A stretch of 64,000 nt of DNA from Ricordea florida (taxonomy: Eukaryota > Cnidaria > Anthozoa > Corallimorpharia > Ricordeidae), in assembly GCA_949710005.1 (NCBI GenBank), contig OX453282.1, positions 7,659,465 to 7,723,464 of the forward strand. The letters run 5' to 3'. Below the pieces are notes generated by a model that made no database searches, was not told where the DNA came from, and was given only the letters and a program-made list of their open reading frames with translations. This document shows positions 30,684-42,700 of the stretch, piece after piece; within the stretch, counting starts at the first letter, position 1; each line of letters begins with the position of its first letter. The position numbers were made by a program, and so were the translations under genes.

Positions 30684-33600
30684 ATTTATTTACTTACTTT
30701 TATGTCATTGACTTGCATCTTGGAACAATCACTGCTTGTATTGCATCAATCTTGCCCTGCAGATGCATTTGGCATGAGTGCATTACTTTGTAATGCACAC
30801 TTCTTCGCTCCAGTATAATACATCTTCAGGCTTGTCTGAGGATGCTGTTTGCATTCTGCTGAATAATAAATTATGAATTTTTATTATTTTGATTGAATTG
30901 TCAATTTGAAGGTGCAAGAGTTCTTTCTTGCCACAAGAAACTTGAAGATTTGAGTACCATTGATGGACATTTTGGTTAAAATATTGTGTTATAGAAATTT
31001 GTATTTTCAACTTTTGGGAATTTTCAAGAGTGTGAGAAGCAGTCACCTGCAGATCATGCTTCTCTTTGCAGTTTTCTGGTGTTCATAGACATTCCTACAT
31101 GTTTTTCGAACTAAATAGGAACCCAGTGTGTTTTGAATCCCTCTTTAGAATTTAAAATAACATGGCTTCCATCGTTAGGTTAGAAAACGTGTGGAGGAAA
31201 CTGTGACCAGACTCTTTAAGGAAATCCCAGGCATACGAATTGCAGTATTTGCACATGGGGACTATCAAGACAAGGGAACAACATATGACACCACATGGGT
31301 GGACTTCAGTACTGAGAAAAAGAAAATTTGTGATTTTATCAAGAATGTTTCCTCAACTTGTGGCTACGATTCTGATGAATGCTATGAGCTTGTTCTGAGG
31401 CAGGTAAGTATTGTCAGTGTTCATTTACAGTGTAGTCTGTTGCCATTTGGCATAGTGTTCTTTATGATATGGCTGGTTCTTCATGCTGTGGTGATCTAGT
31501 CCAAGTGTTTCAAGTGTCTGCCCTTTGTCAGAATGAATGCTAGAACCAGGGTACATGTGTAGTTTATAACAGGAAATCGGTTGTTATCTTATTGTTTGAG
31601 CCATAGAAACATGTAAATGAAAGCATTTGTTAATGCCATATTCCCTTTGTTGATATTTTGGACCTTTTACATTTTTTGTATAGTCTCATTTTCCTAATTT
31701 TCTATTGGGAAAATTATTCAAATTACCACAAGTTATTGTATGGATCTATGATTGGCTTGGATGTTGTATCATATTAATTACCAAACCTGAAGAAAAGAAA
31801 TAATTTTTGTATGATATAAGTATAGATTGGAAAACGTGCTTATGACTTGTAAACTAAAGATAATTATATATTTTATAGTAAGATGTAATTACAGTGCCAT
31901 TACTTGAATCAAGGCTACCCAAATACATTTTCATACAAATTTTGAATATCTGTTTTTCATGCTAAACCGCAGATTTGTGGCCAGTTTCTGCCAACAAAGA
32001 TGATTCTTTTTCAATCTTGCTATGTTTTGTTCTGTGAAAGAGTTAATGATTTGCATTTTAAGTGAAATATAAAACTTTTGTAGAGATTCTATTTAGATAG
32101 TCAATCGCGATGGGATAATTTGCATGAAAAGACTAATTCTGTTAGATAAAAGTTTATACACATAACACATAAACACCTCAAAAATGACTTCTGTAAGGGA
32201 CCTATAGCAAGACCTACTGAACAAGGTGTAGCAGGGTTCAAGTTAAAGCTAGAATTATATTGTATAAATTGAGTTTTTTTTTAACCTAAGGGGTATATTA
32301 GATATATGTTTCGATTCTGAGCACGTTCCTAGCAATGCTGTATAGCCAGAAGAATTATACCTGTCACTGAGAGCTTTGGCATCTGATCAGCTATACCAAG
32401 AAAAACCTCTGAATATATTACTAATTGCTAAAAGACAACTTACTTTTGCACAGTGTTAGACTTTAATATCACTATCACCCCATACTTCATTTTGCGCGCT
32501 CTATATGAATTTCGGTAAGATTTCCGTACAGGTCCCTACTTCATTATGCATGCTGAAGCTGTCTTGTCTGGTGTAATGCACGTGCAAATATTTCTTGTGT
32601 TCGAAGAACGAAATAGTATAGTTACATAATGCATAATGAAGTAGGGACCTGAATTTCTATTAGGATAATGCACGTGCAAACGGTTCTTGTTTAGGAATGA
32701 TTTCCGCACAGGTCCTAACTTCATTATGCATGCTGTAGCCGTACAAGAAATGTTTGCACGCGCACTTCCCACGACAATTCAACTACAGCATGCATAATGA
32801 AGTAGGGACCTGTGCGGAAATCTTGCCCTTGTTTTTCAAGAACGAGACAATTCATGTACAGCTACAGCATGTAAAATGAAGTATGGGGTGATATCGAATT
32901 CTCACCCAGTGTTCTTGTATTTTTTGCAAAGCTTGCTCTTTGCCACTTAAAACCGCAAACAAAATAAAACATAAGCAGAAATGAAAAGTTTACCTTGCGT
33001 TTGCAACTTTAATTCAGCCATGCAGCACCGACTTCCACGGCGAAAAATTCGATTCGAATAAAGAATGTAACTTAGAGCTTACGATATAGGTTGTCCTAGT
33101 TTTGTTGTTATCACTTGGTTTTGTTATTTCTTTGCCAGAAGTTCGTTGCCTCCGTTAAAAATTCGTCTAAGCGACAAGGAATTCATTTTGTTCCGTTAGT
33201 GGCAGATGTTTTAAATTTTCCCGCTCTATTTTACCATTCCTTCGCGTGCGGCTCGCCAACCTTGTTCCCAGGCTCTTCTACTCTCTTTCGTGTAGTTTGC
33301 ACATTTTCTATTCATTTTGTGCAACTGAAGCCGTTGAGCGAAAGCTTTGTCTGCCAAACCCAAATGTAGACAATTTTATCGTTGCTTATAGTTCCTGTTC
33401 CCTCCATCATCTACATTGTGTCTGTGCCATTTTACTCATGCAGTGCAGCAAACTTTAATAAAAGGTTCTTATCGGTGTATTGATAGACTAGAAATTTGTA
33501 GCGTGTGGTATCATTTCGTAGAAATTAACTTGCATTCTATCACGAATTCTGCAATCATATTGACTAACGTACTCACTCTGTGATAGTTAGAGAGAAGTGA

Positions 33601-35036
33601 AAACGCCGTGGAACAAAACAATACTCTTTATAAGTTAAAAAGAAAATCGATATAGATATATATTGCCTATACTGGTATCGCTCCGACGAAGGGCTAAGGC
33701 TCGAAACGTCAGCACCTCCCTTTTGCCTTACGGTGGTATGACTTGCTTATTTAATCAAATAAAATCAAAATAATCAAAATAATTTTCTTAATGAATTAAT
33801 CAAAATAACTTAATCAATTAAAATAAAAATAATCAAAATAACTGACTTAGTCAATTCGTTTGATGTTCCCAATTTCTTGTGTTTCAATTCCCCATCGACG
33901 CAGCATCAGTTTCTTTAGAAACTATCCCCACAATACTTGAATAAGCTTTAAGTTTTTCTATAGTTACGTAAAGGGTTTGTTGTTAAAGTGGCTGCTTCAG
34001 AAGGTTTCAATAGAGACAAGGGTCCTGCCGTGTTTAAATTACGTCGCTACTTAGTATCTTTCACTTGATAATTAACACACCAAGAGCCGAAGTGCAGTTC
34101 CACAGTGCAGTTTTAATGTCCACAGGTCCGCGAAGAACTCTCATGGACTCCAAACTCCCGACGTTCACTAGTGATGATAGGTGATGCCTCTCCCCACCCT
34201 CCTTCGTATGCCTTGAACAAGCTCAAAATCGACTGGCGGGAGGAGGCTAAGAAGCTTTACAATGACATGGGAGTGCGCATCTACTCGGTGCAGTGCCTCA
34301 ACTATGGTGGCTCGGACACGTTTTACCGCCAAATCGCGGAACTGACGTGTGGATGGCATTTGAAGCTTGACCAGTTTGCGTCAATTGTTGATTTTCTGAC
34401 GGCCATCTGTTACCGTGAACAGGGCATGAAACACCTGGAAGCTTTTGAAGAGGAAGTGAAGTCTCGTTCTAAGGGGTCTGGGATGAACCGTAACATGCAC
34501 GCGCTCTTTGACACTTTAGCTGGCAGGTCTACAACCACTTACACCGGAAGTGGAGATTACGGAGAACTGGTGCCAGTGAACCCATCACGTTTTCAGGTCA
34601 GTGGAGTTATCCAACACATGTTTCCAGACCCCCTCTATTGTCTTAGCCTCTCAAGGGAGGGATGGAGTAAAACATTTATTTTGGTATTGCTCATGTTTGT
34701 ATGTCTTCCGTTCTGCAGATTTTGGACGTAGACGAGCAATGCGATATTCGCACTTTCGTCCAAAAGAACGACCTCGTGTTCAAGACCGGCCGTGGATTCT
34801 ATGAGTTCACCAAGCCAGAGAAAGTTTCAGACAAGAAGGAGGTTGTACTTGTGGACAAAGTATCTGGTGACATGTTTACTGGGCCTGACGCATGCGCAAT
34901 GATTGGAGCTGGTGGGGCGGGAAAAATCAAACCCGCGTCCTTGGAAAAATGGCGGGTTTTTGTGCAAAGTACTTCGTATAATAGAGTACTGATGCCTGAT
35001 ACTGGGTTCTTATATGAGGTAGATACTGAACGTTGA
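27149..35036 (+). CDS. vWA-domain protein with paired N- and C-terminal GKGFYxLxKPE domains (556 aa)
   Basis: Exons 27149-27388, 28673-28921, 29570-29737, 31179-31403, 34126-34596, 34719-35036; all introns phase 0, 557 codons with the TGA. Residues about 30-135 form a domain (SIRDFVEKHKLKFATGKGFY, KPE, KEIVV, then FDVFIQSTSYNRILLPNTEF). It recurs at about 455-550 in one exon (DIRTFVQKNDLVFKTGRGFY, VFVQSTSYNRVLMPDTGF). Between them, after a Lys/Ala/Pro linker, is a vWA fold with the metal-site motif DTTGSM at 208-213, GDYQD in exon 4, and IGDASPH (D314) in exon 5, which also has IYSVQCLNYGG and CGWHLKLDQF. No signal peptide or membrane segment is seen, so it is probably intracellular. Similar vWA proteins exist in bacteria and protists (memory); the function is unknown. 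The exact end of exon 2 could be 28912. Confidence 0.88.
28287..28401. mobile_element. Small foldback MITE, TTAACCCTTT ends (copy B)
   Basis: Same family as 13154-13277. The ends TTAACCCTTTCACTCCCAAG and GGGAGTGAAAGGGTTAA are nearly perfect. An extra inverted stretch (AGAGTGAAAGGGTTAAGGGA) follows the left end, so the internal sequence differs from copy A, suggesting hairpin-mediated rearrangement after the duplication. Confidence 0.75.
29764..30682 (+). mobile_element. LINE 3' end, reverse transcriptase C-terminal part (copy B intron 3)
   Basis: The frame 29835-30512 has FKYLG-like HLKHLGIYLD, IYKQTVLPLLDYGCVVWG, RLERLQNQAM and ASAWNKLPREI, the end of a non-LTR reverse transcriptase. The 3' UTR ends GATAAATAAAG followed by (TTA)n at 30648-30682, a typical microsatellite tail. 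It is 5'-truncated. Copy A lacks it; its empty site reads CTACAAATTTATTTAC near 15065. It belongs to a different subfamily from the copy A LINE. Confidence 0.87.
32467..32894. mobile_element. Foldback element with nested inverted repeats
   Basis: Outer arms: ATCACTATCACCCCATACTT at 32467 and the complement of GATATCACCCCATACTTCAT ending at 32894. Inside, the phrase CAGGTCCCTACTTCATTATG and its complement occur four times in alternating orientation (about 32530, 32632, 32710, 32795), giving several alternative hairpins. No gene. Confidence 0.75.
33688..33722 (+). ncRNA. Degenerate hammerhead-like remnant
   Basis: CCGACGA, GGGC-TAAG-GCTC, GAAAC and GTC occur in hammerhead order, with flanks GCT/AGC that can pair. 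The conserved CTGATGA is changed at two positions, so cleavage is unlikely. A further tail-only fragment (GCTCGAAATGTCAGCACCTC) is at 50582-50601. Probably a scar of a retroelement that once carried the motif. Confidence 0.25.
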
Positions 35037-36727
35037 ACCAAGATATTACGGTTTTTGAAGGAAGGTTTTAGAAAGATTTTTGAACGTTATAATTTTCACC
35101 TAGAGTAGGAAAACTTGACATAGAATGGATGATTTCAACCACGACAAGGCTGCCACAGTGGGAGACAGACAAAACACAAAAGTTTTTTCCAAGAATACTC
35201 CGGATACAATTCGTGTTGAATTCCAAGCAATTCGATAGCTTTCTTACCATTATAGTCCCAGTCATGTCACATTGTAACAACGCAGTCTTCGTGCTAAAGG
35301 AATGACGGTAAAATACCGTTTTATCATTCAATATTGGCGCAAAGAAACTTTGAAAGCCTTTTGTAAAGTCCTTTCAAGCAGATTTTATTTTCCTAGTCTC
35401 TATTGTTTTTTCTGCTTTGTTTTCTTTGTTTTACGTCACTCGTGAACGTAACAGGTTTGTACACCGAGGAAGAGCCGAAAATTTGGTCGTTGCCAGACCT
35501 TTAGACGAGTGCTCGCTTGCTCGTGCTCGCAAAACTTTTGCAATTGCTCGCATGCTCGTTGAAATTGGTTTGAAAATCGTTCTGTGTCAATGTTTCCGAA
35601 CAGAAATACTTTAGTACATCGTACCGAAACGACAATAACCTACAATAACGTAAGTTAAATATATACACCAGTTGAATTTTTCTTAATTTCTCGTTGCTCA
35701 CAAGACAAATTTGGGTCATTGCTCGTGCTCGCGAAATAAAACACAATGCTCGCACGCTCGCAAATACCATTTGATACCCCTAATAATATACTTAAAAAAG
35801 TCTTTCAAACTTAAGAAGTGAACGTAGTGTATAGTGGTTAAGGTGTTTGATAGGCTTACTCAAGTTGCTTACTCTGGGACCTTACTGAGTCGCCGTAACT
35901 TTGGGTGACTTAAGGCGATTTAGTATAAATACTCAGGTGATTATACAAAATCGCGCGCTCTGATTGGTTCGCTATCTCGGATTATCAGCCGATAATCACC
36001 TCGACGAACAAAATGGCTGCCAGTCGTTCGCGCGCTTTTGATGAAATAAAATGTTTTCGCATTGTACAATGCTTTTTCTTTTCTTTTTTGAAATAATCAT
36101 CTGTGTAATTATACTAGAACAATTATTCGCCGAAGGCGAAGTGATGATCGGTGAATATTCACCTCGAATTCGTCTCGGTGAATATTCACCGATAATCACT
36201 TCGCCTTCGGCGAATAATTGTCAATTAAGGCGACTTGACGCAAAATTGGCAGAAAAAAAGTCCCAGAGTTGGCCTTTGGATCCAGGTCGCGAGATCCTAT
36301 ATAAATCTCCAGCAACAACAAGAAACTAAATCCATATTGTTAGAAGCTTCTCTCTTGTACTTCCAACACTTCGCTTGGTTTTACTTGGTTATAAACCTCG
36401 GGAAATTGTATTCTGTTGCGTAAAAACATTTAAATGATCAAGGAACACTCATGAAAGACTCCACTTTTATTTACAGGCTTTTTAAGAATACCCTGAGTTG
36501 ATATTTCGGGGGCATTAAGTTTTTCTCACACAGCGTTTTTAAAATCCTATACGGTTTTGTCAGAGAAGTCCATGTTTTTAGAAAGTAGTTAAATTGAATT
36601 AAATGTGAATGTACAATACGTTCTCAACGCTTGGTATATTTACATCAGTGTAGTATCACGACAAGTTAAAACGAAATACCAGTAACTTCTAAATTTTATT
36701 AGCGGGAACAAATTTTCCCGCCAAGTC
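35037..36727. other. Intergenic region between convergent vWA and CFAP57 genes
   Basis: The 3' ends of both genes face each other here. A TTTATT (minus-strand AATAAA) at about 36467 could serve CFAP57. Phrases with GCTCG/TGCTCGC repeats lie at 35505-35550 and 35725-35765. A palindromic MITE end occurs at 36119-36222. No further gene. Confidence 0.5.
35930..36222. mobile_element. MITE with 103-bp terminal hairpin (ATTATTCGCCGAAGGCGAA)
   Basis: A near-perfect palindrome (36119-36222) has arms ACAATTATTCGCCGAAGGCG. Upstream, 35938-36060 matches 48127-48250 (CGCGCTCTGATTGGTTCGCT, AAAATGGCTGCCAGTCGTTC). A related copy with a weaker hairpin is at about 48085-48410, so this is a two-member family in the window. 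Confidence 0.75.
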
Positions 36728-39700
36728 TTAAATCACGGCCGTCATGGGCGGAAGCCTGGACCCCGATGGTGGCCTCGAATTGATGACAGTCTCTAACTCT
36801 TTGATCTGTCCACGAAGCTTTCTTATCTCTCCCTTTTGCATGTCCAGTAGTTTTTCCACCTCTTGATTCTCGCCCGACATCTTCCTTGTTTCTCCGGGAT
36901 TCCCTGGGTCTTCAACTTCTGAGTACTGTTGTTTGCGCATGACACCTAGTGCGGTTTCGAGGTCGTGCACTTGCGTGCGGGCGATTTTAAGTTCACGACG
37001 AAGATCGTTGATTTCTTTGATAAGCGTGACGTTTTCCTGTAAATTTCAAGACATTTTTTCACAGCGTGAGGATATAACCGTGCTATAACTAAAATCATAA
37101 AATGTTTAAGGTAGTACGCGCGCTGTCATGGGTTAATAGGCGTTTTTACAAATGAAAACTGTGGTTTTGACGTCACCTTCATTTGCAACAAACTACCTTA
37201 CTGTTCAGTGCATTCTGCAGAAAAACCACCCTCGTCTAATCCAACGAATCTTTCAGTCATGATGGTTTACCAAACCGTTTTCTGTACTCATGATAAGTGC
37301 GTTGATAGCCAGCGAGTATGGAACCAATCAGAGCGCGCGTTTGCTCATGTTCCGACGTAAAATGAAGACTAAACAATGAACTGAAGAAGTCTCTGTGCAA
37401 CTGTGTAAAATAAATGTTTTATTCGATTTCTGTGACGAGATTTATTTTAACTTTGGTATCCTTTATTCGGTTAGTAGTTCCATAATTGTAACTCAGTGGC
37501 AATCCTTGTCTCTGTGTTGCCCGTAACACTATACTGACTAGTACTAAACTTACTGAGAGCAACAAAACGCTTTTCTGCGGTTCTATAGGTGTTAACGTTT
37601 TTCGCTTCAACTAAATATTTTGCATTCTTAAGATAACTGTTTGGTTACATCAACAGCTCACATCCAGGGGCTGTGGATATAATGAAACGTTGCACTTCTC
37701 ACCTGCATGATCCTCACATTATCTGCTCTGTGAATCTCGGAATCTTTAGCGAGTTTCTTCCTTAGCGACGCTACACTTCGTTCCAAGTGTTCCCGCTGTC
37801 GCGCATACTCTCTTTGGATGTCCGCATCCACACCGGCAGAATCCAACTGTAAATAAAAACAAGTGATGGCGTCATCCAATAGAAAACACGTAAAAAGCCT
37901 CTATTAACCTAGGTGCTTTGCGCACCTCTAAAGGGATGCTTACCAGTTTTAGAGATTTCAAAAATTACAACTAAATGTGGCTCTTTAAGACTGCAATCAA
38001 AGCTGCGCAGTTGTAGGTTTTTTGATCAACGTGGGCGACTAAGGGAGGTTCACACTTGACAGACATAAACTTGAACAAGCATACGCATAGGAATTGGAAC
38101 CAGGAAAACATGGTCTAAAGCTCCATTCTTTTATGCACAAGTTTTGCCATTTGCCATGTCTCTTTCAATGACTTTAAGAGAAATTTACCAGGAAATGTAT
38201 GAGGAACATGAAAAGAGGGAAAATATTAATCAGAGGGTTTTCTTTTCTTGCCACATATGAATTAACCCTTTAAGCCCTAAGAGTGACTTTACAGATTTTA
38301 CTCTGGCTAATGCCAGACGATTTAACTCGTCACAGGGAGACCCCTTAGGGCTTGAAGGGTTAAGGGCCATTCTACGAAAGACACACTTTAAAACGAAATC
38401 TCTCTATTAAAATACGTTGAACATTACTATCTTTTTCTATGGCACTCACATAGGAGATTTTCCTTCTCAGATCTTGGAAATGAAAGGATTAAATTCTCCA
38501 GACTAACTTATACCAAAATGTATGGCACTCACATAGGAGATTTTCCTTCTCAGATCTTGGGAATGAAAGGATTAAATTCTCCAGACTAACTTATACCAAA
38601 ATGTATGGCACTCACATAGGAGATTTTCCTTCTCAGATCTTGGGAATGAAAGGATTAAATTCTCCAGACTAACTTATACCAAAATGTATGGCACTCACAT
38701 AGGAGATTTTCCTTCTCAGATCTTGGGAATGAAAGGATTAAATTCTCCAGACTAACTTATACCAAAATGTATGGCACTCACATAGGAGATTTTCCTTCTC
38801 AGATCTTGGGAATGAATAGATTAAAGCTAGGAAAAGGCCATACCGATTCATCCTGAACGTATTTCTGATACAATGCCTTGACATTTTCCTTGAGCTTCTT
38901 AGGTTCTTGAATAAATCCAACACAGTTGTGAAGGTCAGTTTTGAATCTCTTCACCACAGCTTCAACGTCACGCACCTGGGGAAGAAAGTTAAGTATCAGT
39001 AACTAAGCAGAGGAAAACTGTGCAAAATCAGCTCTAAGTCAGTCAGCTTGTCGGTCACACAGTCGATGACTCCGCCATTCAGTTCGTAGGTCATTGGTAA
39101 GTCACCCGCCAGTTAATCAATCAACTATCAAAGAGCCAGTTAAACCGGTCAGTCGGCCTGTCACACAGTCATTCAGAGGGTCAAAAATGGATTTCTTTAA
39201 CGAGTTGATATTGCAAGTTTCAGCACTGTAGGATTAGAGGAAGCTGAAGTTTCGAATGTTGGCCCTTCGCTAAAATGGACGCAAGAGTCAGCAATTCAGT
39301 CTGTCAGGTAACCCGCCAGTCAGTCAGCGAGTGAATAAGTCAGTCAGTCGGTAAGTCAGGTTGTCAGTCAGCTAGCAGGTCAGTCTGTCAGTCAATCCAC
39401 CAGTCAGTTCAGCGAGTGAGTCAGTCAGTCAGCTAGTCAGTTTGTTAGTCAGCCAGTGAGTAAGTCAGTCAGTCAGCAAGTCAGTTTGTTAGTCAGCCAG
39501 CAAGTCTGTATGTCAGTCAATCCACCAGTCAGTTCAGCCAGTCAGTCAGCAAGTCAATTTGTTAGTCAGCCAGTGAGTAAGTCAGTCAGTCGGCAAGTCA
39601 GTTTGACAGTCAACCAGCAAGTCAGTTTGTAAGTCAATCCACCAGTTAGTTCAGCCAGGGAGTGAGTCAGTCAGCAAGTCAATTTGTTAGTCAGCCAGTG

Positions 39701-42700
39701 AGTAAGTCAATCAGCCAAACGATCAATCAGCTTCTCACCCAAAATCTACCCTTGCATTACCAATGCCGTTACTTTAATAAGAATCAACGCATGTTCGCCG
39801 ATGAAACGACACCAATAGAAGAAAAAAGGATGCGATAAATAAAACAGATATTAAGTCAATGTTACCCTCTGTCTTTCTAAGTGCATCTCTTTGTCTGTTG
39901 CCTTCAGTTTTAACCTTAACTCTGTTATGTTTAACTCCAGACTCGTGTTCTGTTTGTGGAAGCGCTCTAACTCACTCTCCATCTAAGGAATGAAAAAGAA
40001 ACATGAGTTCGGACATCCTCGAGCCCTCAGATAGCAAACGATGACGTAGTTTATGAGTAGACAAAGAATTCTCATTATTCTGGCTCTAACATTTAGATTG
40101 CTTTAAAACTATTATAATTTTGCTGACCAGGTAATGGTTCTTCCGTTGAGTCGCGAGCTAGATGTTTTTTTTTGACGATTTATTTCAACTATCGAATCTT
40201 CTTTAAGTAGTTGCGTACACCAGGCGTATTTAATAACTTTAGTGACAGCATTTTCAATGTGTGAGGGTCTGTGTGAGGAGTTCCGCTTTTAGGCTTGCCT
40301 AAATCTATTTAATATATACATATACGTATAAATATACATATACAGGTAGTTGTTGATACAAATACTTAGCAGAACCTATATCTTACCTCCTGAATCTGTT
40401 CTTTCATGGCCTTAATGTCATTTTCTCTAGGCTCTATTTGTTTCTTCAGTTCTTTGATCTTGTAATCCAGCACAAACTTAAACTTCTCCAACTCTTGATT
40501 CTTCTTTTTCAAGTCATAGATACGTTTTTCCTGGAAAGAAAGACAACATGTTCCTGATTATCGATTGCGTAAGCGGCGATGAGCTTTAGCAAGAATCTTA
40601 CATGTACTAAACTACCTCAATTTTAACTTGAGGACCAAAACTATAGTGTAAAACAAACAGTACCACAGTAAGTGAGTATTGTTCAGCAGCTTTCCAAACA
40701 TGAGGGTCAGAGTGCATGGTTTGATTTACAGATGAAAAAGTTAGAACCACACTGTATAGTAAAACAAACAATACCACAGTACAGTACTGTTCAGTAGCTT
40801 TACAAAGAATGATCACACTGCATGGTTTGATCCACAGATGAAAAAGTTAGAACCACACTGTATAGTAAAACAAACAGTACCACAGTACAGTACTGTTCAG
40901 TAGCTTTACAAAGAATGGTCACACTGCATGGTTTGATCCACAGATGAAAAAGTTAGAACCACACTGTATAGTAAAACAAACAGTACCACAGTACAGTACT
41001 GTTCAGTAGCTTTACAAAGAATGGTCACACGGCATGGTTTGATCCACAGATGAAAAAGTTAGAACCACACTTTATAGTAAAACAAACAGTACCACAGTAC
41101 AGTACTGTTCAGTAGCTTTCCAAAGAATGGTCACACGGCATGGTTTCAAGAACAGATGACAAAGTCGGAACTACATTGCCAAACCATTGATTTGACTCTG
41201 GCCGAGAGAAGTTTACGCTTTTCAGTTTTGCTTACCTTGTCCTGTATGGTTTCATCTCTTTCTTGGATTTCTTTCTTCAGTCCATAGATGTCTTTTTCCA
41301 GAGACTTAATCACTCCTTGCAGCTTGTTATTTTCGTTCTGTTGCCGTTGTATTTCTGCTTTGTAATCGTCTATCTCCTTTTGGAGACTGGTAAACTAAAA
41401 CAACAAAACAATTTTTTTTAACCCCTGAAGATAAAGCATTACCGGTAAATACGTTTTCTACAGTAAATCCAATGAAGTACGTGATAAATCAATACGCAGT
41501 CATTCCTAACGAATTAATGACGAAAACTTAATCGATACGTAGTCGTACCTAATGTAAGGCATGATTAATTAAGAAGTAGTCGTAACTAACGTACCGATGA
41601 AGTACGCTTAATCGATAAGTAGTCATATGTAATGTACTGATAAAGTAAGCTTAATCGATAAGTAGTCATATGTAATGTACTGATAAAGTAAGTTTAATCG
41701 ATAAGAAGTCATATGTAATGTACTGATAAAGTAAGCTTAATCGATAAGTAGTCGTATGTTATGTACTGATAAAGTAAGCTTAATCGGTAAGTAGTCGTAT
41801 GTAATGTACTGATAAAGTAAGCTTAATCGATAAGTAGTCGTATGTAATGTACTGATAAAGTAAGCTTAATCGGTAAGTAGTCGTACCTTCTTTCTCATGA
41901 TGCCAGTTTCCCCTTTGAGCCGCAGGTTCGCCTCTTTTTCCTCGCGAAGTCGACGTTCGTACTTGTTTTTAATGTCCAAGATTTCCCTGTCTGCGTCCTC
42001 TTCGATCTGTTTCTTTGTTTCTTCGTATTCGCGCAGCTGCTGCCTAGACTCTTCTTGTGACTAGATATAAAAAGAGTGAGACTCTTTTAATTATTTTCAT
42101 TGTGAAGGCGAGTTTGCCTTTGTTGCCTCGTATTCACATAGCTACTGGGGAAACTCGTCTTGCGACTTAATATAAGGAAAGAGATCTTCAGTTCCAGAGC
42201 GACCGCGAATAATCTGTCCAGTAGAGAAAGAGTATTAGCGAGGGAAGCAGCGTCATTTTGGCGGGAAAAAAAATCGACTGCCGCCGCCACCGTTCACAGC
42301 CTGCACATTCACGTTGTTGCATGCGGGAAAAAGACGAGCAGCAACAGAGATAGGAGACATATGTGCGCGAACTACACATTTCAAGAATTTTTTTTCCGAA
42401 AATTAGTTTAGATTTGCCACTGCTTGGAGTTTATCATGGGTGGTACCTTAACACACTATCATTCTAAACATAAGAATGTTGCGACCACCAATCGCTGGAA
42501 AAGGCGTCCGAGCTTGGCACGATTAGTTTTAAATTTACTACTGATTAGTTGAGAAACTTGCACGATTTTCTATAGGCCAACACGTTGAATCAATGCAATC
42601 GCTTAATTACTTTCGACTATGAATTGAAAGGCCCTCTAAAAAGATGCTGAGATAGGGTGATTGTAAACAAACTCCTTACGAAAATTTCTGTGTTTTCTTT

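Larger units (their letters stand above)
22780..30909. repeat. Segmental duplication, copy B
   Basis: Collinear with copy A (1-15299). The hammerhead-like motif present at 20-52 is partly deleted here (22799-22815). Copy B alone carries the SWIM/YqaJ island (23245-24644), a 562-bp element (25907-26468) and a LINE end (about 29764-30680). It contains the intact exons 1-3 of the vWA gene and continues without break into exons 4-6, so B is likely the parental locus and A the partial copy. Confidence 0.92.
31404..34125. other. vWA intron 4: repeats only
   Basis: A foldback element (32467-32894) and a hammerhead-like remnant (about 33688-33720) lie in this intron and are listed separately. An ATCAAAATAA simple repeat follows at about 33755-33845. 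Remaining sequence is AT-rich with no domain-bearing frame. Confidence 0.6.
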
